A DNA stretch of 12,900 nt from an uncultured Erysipelotrichaceae bacterium (GTDB lineage: Bacteria > Bacillota_I > Bacilli_A > Erysipelotrichales > Erysipelotrichaceae), in NCBI GenBank assembly GCA_937902945.1, contig CALEMD010000041.1, positions 1 through 12,900 on the forward strand, in the 5' to 3' direction. Under the pieces are notes generated by a model. It did not search any database. It saw only the letters and a program-made list of their open reading frames with translations, and was not told the DNA's origin. Position numbers and translations under genes: made by a program. Shown in pieces: positions 7,277 to 12,900 of this stretch. How positions within the stretch are numbered: the first letter of the stretch is position 1; each line of letters opens with the position of its first letter.

Positions 7277-8410
7277 TTATTTTGTTTTATGATTGTCTTT
7301 CTGGAATTCTATTCCTGGAAGGCATTGATAGGTATTCAGATCAGAACAGAGATCTTCAAGAGATTGACCAGGCATTGCTGCAGCAATCACTGGTTCTGCC
7401 ATCCCCAGATCTTTATCGGTCTGCATAGATTGTTCCTTTTCTGTTTCTCTGATCTTTTCCAATGCCTTAGGTGCATGTTCCAGTACATAATCCGAAATGG
7501 CATCAGCATCGTGAATTGCTTGGAATAAGGCACCTGAATCATTCTGCAGAACCTTGATCCAATCTTGAATATAAGCTTTGTTATTATCCAGGGTTCTTTC
7601 TGTTTCAGGCATATGAAGATCTGCATATACCATGGATGAAGCAATCTCAGCTCTCAATTCCTCTTTTGCATATTCTTCCGTACCAAAACTACCTGACAGA
7701 TCACGATTCAAACGATCTTTTGTTCCGGTAGAATGTGCTGTTTCATGCAGCCGTGTAGCATAGAAATCATCTGTAGATTTGAAATTGTCATATTCTGGCA
7801 GATGGATTTCATCATATGTTTGAGAATAAAATGCCTGATCTCCTCCATAGACCACCTTCACTCCCATAGTCTCATTTGCTTCATCGCAGAAATCCTGCAA
7901 CAGTTCATTAGAAGGTTTTTCATACTTTATTGGTTCATATGCAGGTGCTCCTTCAACGCAGGACAGATTAAAAACGGAAGAGACTGACACAGTGAGATAC
8001 CACTGGTTTTCCTCCTCCGGATGCTGCAGCAATCGGTCTTTCAGTTCCCATATATTGATATAGGTTCTATGTCCTGTTTTAGGATCTGTTCTTCTTAGAT
8101 TCCAATGTTCAATTGGAACGCCTTTGCTTCCTGCTTTCAAATGCCATTTATCGCCTTTATGATACTTTCCATCTCGATCAGAGATCTGATTAAATGTAGC
8201 CCATCTTGGATCTTTATACTCTTTGAAGTAGTTTTCCATGCAAAGCCGCAGTGCATTTAATCCATGATACTCTGCCCCAGAGATCTGATTATGGTTAGGT
8301 TCTTCATCCGACCATCCTTTTGTCCAAGGAAGCTGTTCTTCTTTCAAAGAATCCATATAGAACTTATACAGGTCTTCTCTTGTCTTTGAACTGAACTTAT
8401 TCTCCGGCAT
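7277..8410 (-). CDS. ardC: ArdC-family antirestriction protein (377 aa)
   Basis: ArdC-type proteins bind single-stranded DNA and protect entering DNA from host restriction; some are delivered with it. The N-terminal ~150 residues show the ArdC ssDNA-binding region, with conserved-looking NQISGAEYHGLNALRL (41-56), RWATFNQI (69-76) and KGDKWHLKAGSKGVPIEHW (85-103). The C-terminal half is a zincin-like metallopeptidase domain with HETAH at 222-226 and a probable third ligand in YAKEELRAEIASS (about 250-255). The Ile/Val-rich link between them is normal for the family. The last ~70 residues are Glu/Gln-rich and less conserved. The ATG at 8410 overlaps the end of a 47-residue gene by 14 bases and there is no strong separate ribosome binding site, so translation is probably coupled. 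Confidence 0.93.
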   Translation of the reverse strand: MPENKFSSKTREDLYKFYMDSLKEEQLPWTKGWSDEEPNHNQISGAEYHGLNALRLCMENYFKEYKDPRWATFNQISDRDGKYHKGDKWHLKAGSKGVPIEHWNLRRTDPKTGHRTYINIWELKDRLLQHPEEENQWYLTVSVSSVFNLSCVEGAPAYEPIKYEKPSNELLQDFCDEANETMGVKVVYGGDQAFYSQTYDEIHLPEYDNFKSTDDFYATRLHETAHSTGTKDRLNRDLSGSFGTEEYAKEELRAEIASSMVYADLHMPETERTLDNNKAYIQDWIKVLQNDSGALFQAIHDADAISDYVLEHAPKALEKIRETEKEQSMQTDKDLGMAEPVIAAAMPGQSLEDLCSDLNTYQCLPGIEFQKDNHKTK

Positions 8411-8540
8411 GGATCTCTGTCACCTCTTCATAATCATCAGGATCATAGCTGCTGTCATCTCTAACAATCTCTGCTTTCAATGTATCCAGTTCTTTCTGTG
8501 ATACTTGCAGAACAGTATCTTTCTTTGGTTCTTTATTCAT
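8397..8540 (-). CDS. Small acidic protein directly before ArdC (47 aa, unknown)
   Basis: This short reading frame runs from ATG at 8540 to TAA at 8397 and begins MNKEPKKDTVLQVSQKEL. It is strongly acidic in its second half (DDSSYDPDDYEEVTE), about 14 acidic against 6 basic residues. AGAAAGGAT lies 5-13 bases before the start, immediately after a GC hairpin, the same layout as the larger genes here. It overlaps the ArdC start by 14 bases. It fills an otherwise unexplained gap between the 141-residue gene and ArdC. It may be an accessory of ArdC or simply a leader that couples ArdC translation; no family is recognised. Confidence 0.7.
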   Translation of the reverse strand: MNKEPKKDTVLQVSQKELDTLKAEIVRDDSSYDPDDYEEVTEIHAGE

Positions 8541-8555
8541 GGTTTATCCTTTCTG

Positions 8556-8574
8556 CGGGGGCGCAGCGCCCCCG
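8556..8574 (-). repeat. GC palindromic hairpin, copy 3 (before the 47-aa gene)
   Basis: This perfect 19-base palindrome is centred on A at 8565 with the shared core. It lies between the stop of the 141-residue gene (8579) and the ribosome binding site of the 47-residue gene, ending 15 bases before the ATG at 8540. The outer TT/AA flank of copy 1 has diverged here (CTGC in place of CTTTC), so only the core is kept. Confidence 0.92.
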
Positions 8575-8578
8575 ATCA

Positions 8579-9004
8579 TTATTCAAAATCGTCTTCAGCT
8601 TTTATCTGATCTCTGACTTCATCGATTTCTGAAGCCTTATTGAAATAGTAATCGTAAGATTCATCTAATGCTTCAATTGGATCTTCTCCTGCCGCAATTT
8701 TTTTGGCTGAAGAGAAATCAATTTCAAATACTCTGCCTTTCAGATAGATAACATAGCAGCTATTGCTTGTCTTATCCTCAATGTTCTTCTGTCCATAGAC
8801 GTATATTGCGCCCTCTTCCGGCGAACTAATAAACAATTCTCCTTCGTTGCCAGTCTTAAATCCGCCGGTGTACCCTCCTGCCTGAGCTTGCTTCTCATCC
8901 TTGTCCTTGCCAAACATCAGGGAACCATCCTCCTGCATCTTTGCAATCCACGGATCTCCAAACTCCTCTGGATCAAAACTCCCAAATTTCTTTACACTAA
9001 TCAT
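8579..9004 (-). CDS. Mobile-element protein of unknown function (141 aa, acidic)
   Basis: It begins MISVKKFGSFDPEEFGDPWI and contains GGYTGGF, then a beta-rich part around GAIYVYGQKNIEDKTSN and YVIYLKGRVFEIDF, and an acidic helical tail. Proteins with a similar start and a GGYTGG stretch occur, from memory, as hypothetical genes in conjugative elements of gut Bacillota; I know no function. There is no signal peptide or membrane segment. The start overlaps the stop of the 113-residue gene as ATGA. It is the last gene before hairpin copy 3. Confidence 0.8.
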   Translation of the reverse strand: MISVKKFGSFDPEEFGDPWIAKMQEDGSLMFGKDKDEKQAQAGGYTGGFKTGNEGELFISSPEEGAIYVYGQKNIEDKTSNSCYVIYLKGRVFEIDFSSAKKIAAGEDPIEALDESYDYYFNKASEIDEVRDQIKAEDDFE

Positions 9005-9342
9005 CTTGTTTTCCTCCTCGTATTAGTTGTAAAAACATCATTGATTCCATTAATATCGATACTCTTTGTTTCTTGCATAAGCACTGGATTCTGTTCAGTT
9101 TCTAAGGATTCAATCTCTTTCATCAAGTCTGAAGCTTCTTGGGATCCATTGGCATGTTCATTTATAATCTCTTCCAACCATGTCTTAATCCCTTCAGTCT
9201 CCCCTGATTGAAGACAAGCTGTCACTTCTTTGACATTCTCTTCAGGATCTTCAACATCATCGACATATTCATAGTGATCATAGTCCTCTGCAAAACAATC
9301 AATTTTCTCAGCAAGCTTCCTTGCTGTATCTTCAATATTCAT
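9001..9342 (-). CDS. Small acidic helical protein of unknown function (113 aa)
   Basis: It is predicted to be mostly helical and very acidic, beginning MNIEDTARKLAEKIDCFAED and including YEYVDDVEDPEENVKEV and WLEEIINEHANG. No catalytic or membrane motif is visible. The start at 9342 is preferred over an in-frame ATG at 9375: the later ATG has GGAGGAAGA directly before it and lies 11 bases after the stop of the preceding gene, whereas the earlier one would overlap that gene. Its stop overlaps the start of the 141-residue gene. The small acidic character could mean a chaperone-like or partner-binding role, which is inference only. Confidence 0.78.
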   Translation of the reverse strand: MNIEDTARKLAEKIDCFAEDYDHYEYVDDVEDPEENVKEVTACLQSGETEGIKTWLEEIINEHANGSQEASDLMKEIESLETEQNPVLMQETKSIDINGINDVFTTNTRRKTR

Positions 9343-9352
9343 TCTTCCTCCA

Positions 9353-10459
9353 TCAGTCGGTGTACTGATAACCACTGTAATTGCCTGCGGAATTCTTCAG
9401 AGGAGTGCATGATCCATGCCCGACATTGTTCATAACAAGAACACATGCAGAGTACCCAGAATCCATATCGTATCCATCAGAAAACATAAAATTCTGTGTT
9501 CCATGGTTTCCTCCGCTTACTCCACTTTTTCCACTGTTCGATTCCCCTGCCGTTCCAGTTCCGCCTCCAGAAGGCACATAAATGATCTCAGGCGTTGGCT
9601 GCGGTACATCCTGCAGGTTAAGCTGCAGTGTTGCTTCAGTTGCATTGCCCGAACTATCTGACACTGTATATTTCACTGTTTGCTGATCTAATGTCTTATC
9701 AATATCCCCACATATCACTTTATCTGTGATATTGCCATCTACATTGTCATAAGCAGCAGAAATAAAAGTACGGCAGGCAAAATCATCCGTGCGATACTTA
9801 ATGGCTGTTGTATCAGTTAAGACAAGGCTTGGCGGATCTCGATCCACAACATTGACCGTCATTATGCTGCTGACTGTCTTATACGGATTGCTTAGCGTAT
9901 ATGCCGCGGTATAGGTTCCAAGTTTCTTTGTATCAATACTGTCCGGCAGAGAAAGATTATCATCGCTATCTTTTGAACGATCAACAATATAGCTCTGTGC
10001 ATCAAAATCACTGCCATACTCAATATCAATCTTATCGGCTGACAATTGGATAAAGAGATCTTCTGAAGTCAGAGAATAGTAATGATACGCAAAATATCCT
10101 CCTGCCGTTCCAGCAATCAGCAATGTTCCAACCACTGCAAGCAATCCAGTATTCTTGATCCGTTTGCCATGCAGATCAGCAGCCTTGTGCTCATCTACCA
10201 GATTATCGTTCTTCAGATTCTGGCGGATGTGATTCATCTGCTTCCAATCGAATTCTTTCCTGGCAAAGAAATGGATCTGTTCTGCATTCAGACCGTCCTG
10301 CAGACCTAGCCGAATTTCCTGCATCTGAAGATGGTCAAAATCAATATCAGCATAAAGATCTACCTGATCTCCATTCAGTCCATGCCGAAAACCCTCTTCA
10401 ACTTCATGGATCTGCATGTTATCAAATCCCTTTGCTTTACACTCTTCAATATAATCCAT
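9353..10459 (-). CDS. Single-pass membrane protein with cytoplasmic 29-aa repeats and extracytoplasmic Ig-like domains (368 aa)
   Basis: Residues 16-44 and 45-73 form two consecutive 29-residue repeats, with a third partial copy from 74 and a FD motif at 12-13 in register. The pattern is roughly Q-M-x-E-I-R-x-G-L-x-x-G-L-x-x-x-Q-I-x-x-Y-A-x-x-x-F-D. From memory, such YA..FD..QM.EIR.G repeats occur in mobile-element proteins of gut Bacillota. A basic stretch (HGKRIKN) precedes one membrane helix (about 104-126), placing the N-terminus inside. Outside there are two Ig-like domains of DUF5011 type (about 137-205 and 208-283; PPSLVLTD and YTVSDSSGNATEATL are typical), a Gly/Ser linker and a 45-residue C-terminal piece with two Cys (339, 351). 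The start at 10459 has GAGGTG before it. It may link the secretion machine to the cell surface. Confidence 0.85.
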   Translation of the reverse strand: MDYIEECKAKGFDNMQIHEVEEGFRHGLNGDQVDLYADIDFDHLQMQEIRLGLQDGLNAEQIHFFARKEFDWKQMNHIRQNLKNDNLVDEHKAADLHGKRIKNTGLLAVVGTLLIAGTAGGYFAYHYYSLTSEDLFIQLSADKIDIEYGSDFDAQSYIVDRSKDSDDNLSLPDSIDTKKLGTYTAAYTLSNPYKTVSSIMTVNVVDRDPPSLVLTDTTAIKYRTDDFACRTFISAAYDNVDGNITDKVICGDIDKTLDQQTVKYTVSDSSGNATEATLQLNLQDVPQPTPEIIYVPSGGGTGTAGESNSGKSGVSGGNHGTQNFMFSDGYDMDSGYSACVLVMNNVGHGSCTPLKNSAGNYSGYQYTD

Positions 10460-10468
10460 TCATTCACC

Positions 10469-11200
10469 TCATTCCTTCAATACATGGACATGCTGTTTTG
10501 TTCGTACATGTTCTTCAGTTCGTTCTATAGAAAGCTGATCAGCTTCAAGCCGATCAGCCTCCAGATCTTTGATACGATCTAAGAAATCATTTGCTTTCAC
10601 AATGCTATCTTCAGAATTTTCCTCCGGATGAGTAGCAATTCTTGTCAGGTATCCCTTTGTTCCATCGCCATTCTGCAAAGTCAGATCCGCCATAGTGCTC
10701 ATTGCCATATCCTGCCGAGTAAATTCAGGATTATGCTGCGGCATTTCTTTCATTACAGAAGAATGATAGAAGGCATCTATTTCTTTGCTTAACTGAATGT
10801 ATTGACCATCAATACTTTTTTCTTTATCTAATGCTGGATTTCTAAGATCCTGATACCTGTCATGAGGAGTCATTGTAGGATCATCAGCAGATTCAACAAT
10901 TTCACCATCTTCATTTTCGGTTCTTACCCACACTCTTGCCGGATCTGTTTCTCCAATCAAAATAGAAGTCATTAATGGTTCAATCTCTTCAAATATCTTT
11001 AGATCCTGTCCATTAACAATTCCTAATTTGGAATCATATTCCAGTGATGTATCATCATTGAATTCAACAATGCAGTTCATATCGCTATGAGTCAAAATAA
11101 AATCCGCAATATTCTGCGGACTACCATCAAATTCAAACCATTTTCCATCATCTTGATACTTTCCATACCATACATATGCGGTTACGTCTGAGCTTTCCAT
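10469..11200 (-). CDS. Protein of unknown function sharing a domain with the 309-aa protein (243 aa)
   Basis: Residues ~7-80 resemble residues ~200-276 of the 309-residue protein two genes upstream: a DDG turn, then SPQNIADFI against TPASIAEYI, then a strand-rich part and DLKIFEEIEPLMTSI against DLLDRLLPVLTPM. The middle is polar. The C-terminal ~50 residues are predicted to be a charged helix or coiled coil (NDFLDRIKDLEADRLEADQL). No catalytic motif, signal peptide or membrane segment is seen. Its ATG at 11200 overlaps the TAA of the preceding gene by one base (TAATG), a coupling arrangement. It lies 9 bases before the Ig-domain protein gene. Confidence 0.82.
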   Translation of the reverse strand: MESSDVTAYVWYGKYQDDGKWFEFDGSPQNIADFILTHSDMNCIVEFNDDTSLEYDSKLGIVNGQDLKIFEEIEPLMTSILIGETDPARVWVRTENEDGEIVESADDPTMTPHDRYQDLRNPALDKEKSIDGQYIQLSKEIDAFYHSSVMKEMPQHNPEFTRQDMAMSTMADLTLQNGDGTKGYLTRIATHPEENSEDSIVKANDFLDRIKDLEADRLEADQLSIERTEEHVRTKQHVHVLKE

Positions 11201-11868
11201 TATTTTTCCTTTCTTCGAGATGCTTTATCTAATTCCAAATAGTTCTCTTGAGAATCATCTATATCCGGCTCTTTTGCCTTTTCTTTCTCCTGAATACTTA
11301 CAACTTTATTAGCGGCAATCATCAGATCAGCAAACCTTTCTTTGCTAAGATTTATTTTGGTAAGGTTGTTATCTTTATCATATTTAAACAAGCTTAATTG
11401 ATATTTGTCATCTGGATAATAACGATACTGAAATATTTTCTTTTCTTTATCATCCAGTTCTTTAATGAAGCTTTGATTATTTCTCAAACGTATATACATT
11501 CCTTCATGTGCAATTCCATCTGGAATCCGCAGCGTAATATAATCATCTGTTTTTTTTGTTATCAGGCTCTTATCCACAAAGATTGTTTTGTATGAAGGTA
11601 TCGTTCTATCTTTTTGGAGATCATCGATCCACTGTTCAAATCCTTGAGAGGCTGCCGACACCTTATGGATCATAGCAGGCAACTGAGCACTTACATCTGA
11701 TAACCGTTTCATTCCATCCTCGCCCAAATACGTTGAATACTTGTTCTGAATCTCATCCAATTGTTTCTTCAGTTCATCAAAGGTCTGCATAATCTGAATT
11801 GATGAAGAATACCCATCTGTTACATACATAAATCCTTCAGCTATCTTTTCCTTTTTTTCTTTGCTCAT
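11200..11868 (-). CDS. Cytoplasmic protein of unknown function (222 aa)
   Basis: It begins MSKEKKEKIAEGFMYVTDGY. The N-terminal third (about 25-80) is predicted helical with possible coiled coil (TFDELKKQLDEIQNKYSTYL). A central beta-rich domain follows (about 92-170; DYITLRIPDGIAHEGMYIRL, FQYRYYPDDKYQLSLFKYD), then a helical segment and a charged tail. No family is recognised. The start at 11868 is chosen over an ATG at 11934: the longer frame would run through the GC hairpin and into the preceding gene, while 11868 has AAGGGG seven bases before it. It is the first gene after hairpin copy 4. Confidence 0.8.
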   Translation of the reverse strand: MSKEKKEKIAEGFMYVTDGYSSSIQIMQTFDELKKQLDEIQNKYSTYLGEDGMKRLSDVSAQLPAMIHKVSAASQGFEQWIDDLQKDRTIPSYKTIFVDKSLITKKTDDYITLRIPDGIAHEGMYIRLRNNQSFIKELDDKEKKIFQYRYYPDDKYQLSLFKYDKDNNLTKINLSKERFADLMIAANKVVSIQEKEKAKEPDIDDSQENYLELDKASRRKEK

Positions 11869-11882
11869 ACAATTCCCCTTCT

Positions 11883-11897
11883 GGGGCGCTGCGCCCC
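11883..11897 (-). repeat. GC palindromic hairpin, copy 4 (inverted centre, before the 222-aa gene)
   Basis: This is a 15-base palindrome GGGGCGC-T-GCGCCCC centred at 11890. It has one G:C pair fewer than the other copies, and the central base on the plus strand is T rather than A, so it behaves as the reverse-complement version. It lies two bases from the stop of the 309-residue gene (11900) and 14 bases before the ATG at 11868. On the minus strand its 3' CCCC could also pair with the GGGG of the ribosome binding site just downstream. Confidence 0.88.
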
Positions 11898-11899
11898 GT

Positions 11900-12829
11900 T
11901 CATTTACTTTTGTGTTTGTCTTTCTTATCAGCAATCATTTCTAAAGAATCATCTTTAATATCAGAATTATCTGATACTGATGGATATGCCTGCTTCTGCA
12001 TCGGTGTAAGGACAGGAAGCAATCTATCTAAAAGGTCATGATCAGAGCATTGATCAACAAAAATACCTTGCGTACTTAAAATAACCGCCCCAGTATCCTC
12101 ATTTATGATGAATTTATCTTTATCCGGCTGTTCCATAATGTATTCAGCAATACTTGCCGGTGTCTTTGCAATGAGCTGCTTATTCTCGTCTACTTCATGA
12201 CCGTCTTCATCAAAATGAACACATACGCCTAAAACTGAATGCTCGCAATTTAATAGATGTATACTTTCTAATCTATCGATGTCATTTCTCAATTTCTTCA
12301 GCTCAACCTGATCCGTATCAGAATTAAACATAGAAGAAAAATCAGAATAAACAGTGATCAGTGCATCATCTTCACCAAAGCGAACTATACGATCCAGCCC
12401 CATCTTCTTTACTTCTTTTTCAACTAGATACGCTTTCTCTTTATCCCAAAAATCATCATCATTTTCAATAAAACACATGCCGGATTCTGTTTCCGCACTC
12501 AATTTATAAAGTTTCTGCATTAGCCAACTTGAATCTTCAATCGATGGCTTATTTATGATCTCAGGCAAATGTTCTCCAATATATTTGCAAATGCTGTTCT
12601 GTTCTCCGGCAGTCAATTCACTTCCGGATAAGCATATGTCATCATCTGTGAAGGCTGTGAGTCCATCAATTTCTTTATCATTTAAATGGATCGTTGTGGT
12701 CAAGATAGGGGCAAAGTTAGGATAACGGTCTTCCGTATCCAAATCAGTAAGTTTAAAATCAAGATATCTATCATCTTCCATTCCTGCAAATTTATATACT
12801 TGGACAATATCAGCATAGTAATTCGTCAT
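11900..12829 (-). CDS. Acidic protein of unknown function, first gene of the visible operon (309 aa)
   Basis: It begins MTNYYADIVQVYKFAG. It is soluble and acidic, with no signal peptide or membrane segment. Its residues ~200-276 form a domain also seen at the start of the 243-residue protein (CVHFDEDG, TPASIAEYIMEQ, ILSTQGIFVDQCSDHDLLDR, LLPVLTPMQ). The tail is charged and lysine-rich (KKDKHKSK). The start at 12829 is preferred to an in-frame ATG at 12895, because the longer frame would translate through GC hairpin copy 5. AAAGGGATAGAT precedes the chosen ATG. No catalytic residues can be named. Conjugative elements often carry such polyvalent hypothetical proteins between replication and transfer genes. 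Confidence 0.8.
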   Translation of the reverse strand: MTNYYADIVQVYKFAGMEDDRYLDFKLTDLDTEDRYPNFAPILTTTIHLNDKEIDGLTAFTDDDICLSGSELTAGEQNSICKYIGEHLPEIINKPSIEDSSWLMQKLYKLSAETESGMCFIENDDDFWDKEKAYLVEKEVKKMGLDRIVRFGEDDALITVYSDFSSMFNSDTDQVELKKLRNDIDRLESIHLLNCEHSVLGVCVHFDEDGHEVDENKQLIAKTPASIAEYIMEQPDKDKFIINEDTGAVILSTQGIFVDQCSDHDLLDRLLPVLTPMQKQAYPSVSDNSDIKDDSLEMIADKKDKHKSK

Positions 12830-12846
12830 ATCTATCCCTTTCTTTC

Positions 12847-12863
12847 GGGGGCGCAGCGCCCCC
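12847..12863 (-). repeat. GC palindromic hairpin, copy 5 (before the 309-aa gene)
   Basis: This 17-base perfect palindrome has the shared core centred on A at 12855; an extra C at 12864 interrupts the outer pairing. It ends 17 bases before the ATG at 12829, followed by the same CGAAAGAAAGG context as copies 1 and 2. The ~35 bases to its right hold only the end of an upstream gene or spacer; stop codons in two minus-strand frames near 12892-12899 could end a gene outside the window. Confidence 0.9.
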
Positions 12864-12900
12864 CGATCTATATCGTGAGTCCATAAACTCATCATCTTAA

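Noticed and set aside
4675..12863. The five hairpins as a CRISPR array
   Set aside because: The copies are kilobases apart, separated by genes, and have no regular spacers or cas genes.
12830..12895. Extended start of the 309-residue gene
   Set aside because: The extra residues come from translating the GC hairpin and a spacer; the ATG at 12829 has its own ribosome binding site. The same reasoning rejects 11934 for the 222-residue gene; 9375, 6768 and 1781 are rejected because they overlap the preceding genes.
1..12900. Relaxase, VirD4 coupling protein, integrase, replication protein, tRNA or rRNA genes
   Set aside because: I looked for typical motifs in the translated frames and found none. 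Only one Walker A motif was found, in the VirB4 protein. I saw no tRNA-like cloverleaf, but this was not an exhaustive search.

Overview
The window is a fragment of a conjugative element, most likely an integrative and conjugative element (ICE), from a low-to-mid-GC Gram-positive gut-type bacterium (Bacillota; an Erysipelotrichia-like or clostridial host is a guess from composition and gene content). Every gene I can support lies on the minus strand, so the region reads from right to left. Sixteen genes are packed with overlaps or short gaps and no internal promoter or strong terminator is evident, so this looks like one long transfer operon entering from the right edge. No gap between genes exceeds 300 bases; the longest gene-free stretch is about 179 bases at the left edge.

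Upstream half in transcription order (12829 down to 8579): six proteins I cannot name with certainty. They are a 309-residue acidic protein, a 222-residue protein, a 243-residue protein that shares a domain with the 309-residue one, a single-pass membrane protein (368 residues) with cytoplasmic 29-residue repeats and two extracytoplasmic Ig-like domains, and two small acidic proteins (113 and 141 residues). Next come a 47-residue acidic protein and an ArdC-type antirestriction protein (ssDNA-binding domain plus HExxH metallopeptidase domain), which overlap.

Downstream half (7240 down to 180): two small unknown proteins, then the core of a Gram-positive type IV secretion system. This core has a VirB2/TrbC-like pilin with a signal peptide, a TrbL/VirB6-like polytopic channel protein, a PrgI-family membrane protein, the VirB4-type ATPase, a secreted CHAP-domain wall hydrolase and a membrane-anchored protein with a Ser/Thr/Ala-rich stalk. 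The order pilin, TrbL, PrgI, VirB4, wall hydrolase matches the Clostridioides difficile CD1113-CD1107 type of conjugation module as I remember it. The ATPase powers assembly, TrbL and PrgI form the inner channel, the hydrolase opens peptidoglycan, and ArdC would protect the incoming strand in the recipient. Relaxase, VirD4 coupling protein, integrase and oriT were not seen here.

The most unusual structure is a family of five GC-only palindromic hairpins with the core GGGGGCGC-A-GCGCCCCC. Each lies between a stop codon and the ribosome binding site of the next gene, and each ends 14-17 bases before that gene's ATG. They divide the operon into translational blocks. They lack a U-tract, so they are not ordinary terminators, and they look like a reused cis-acting RNA or DNA element.
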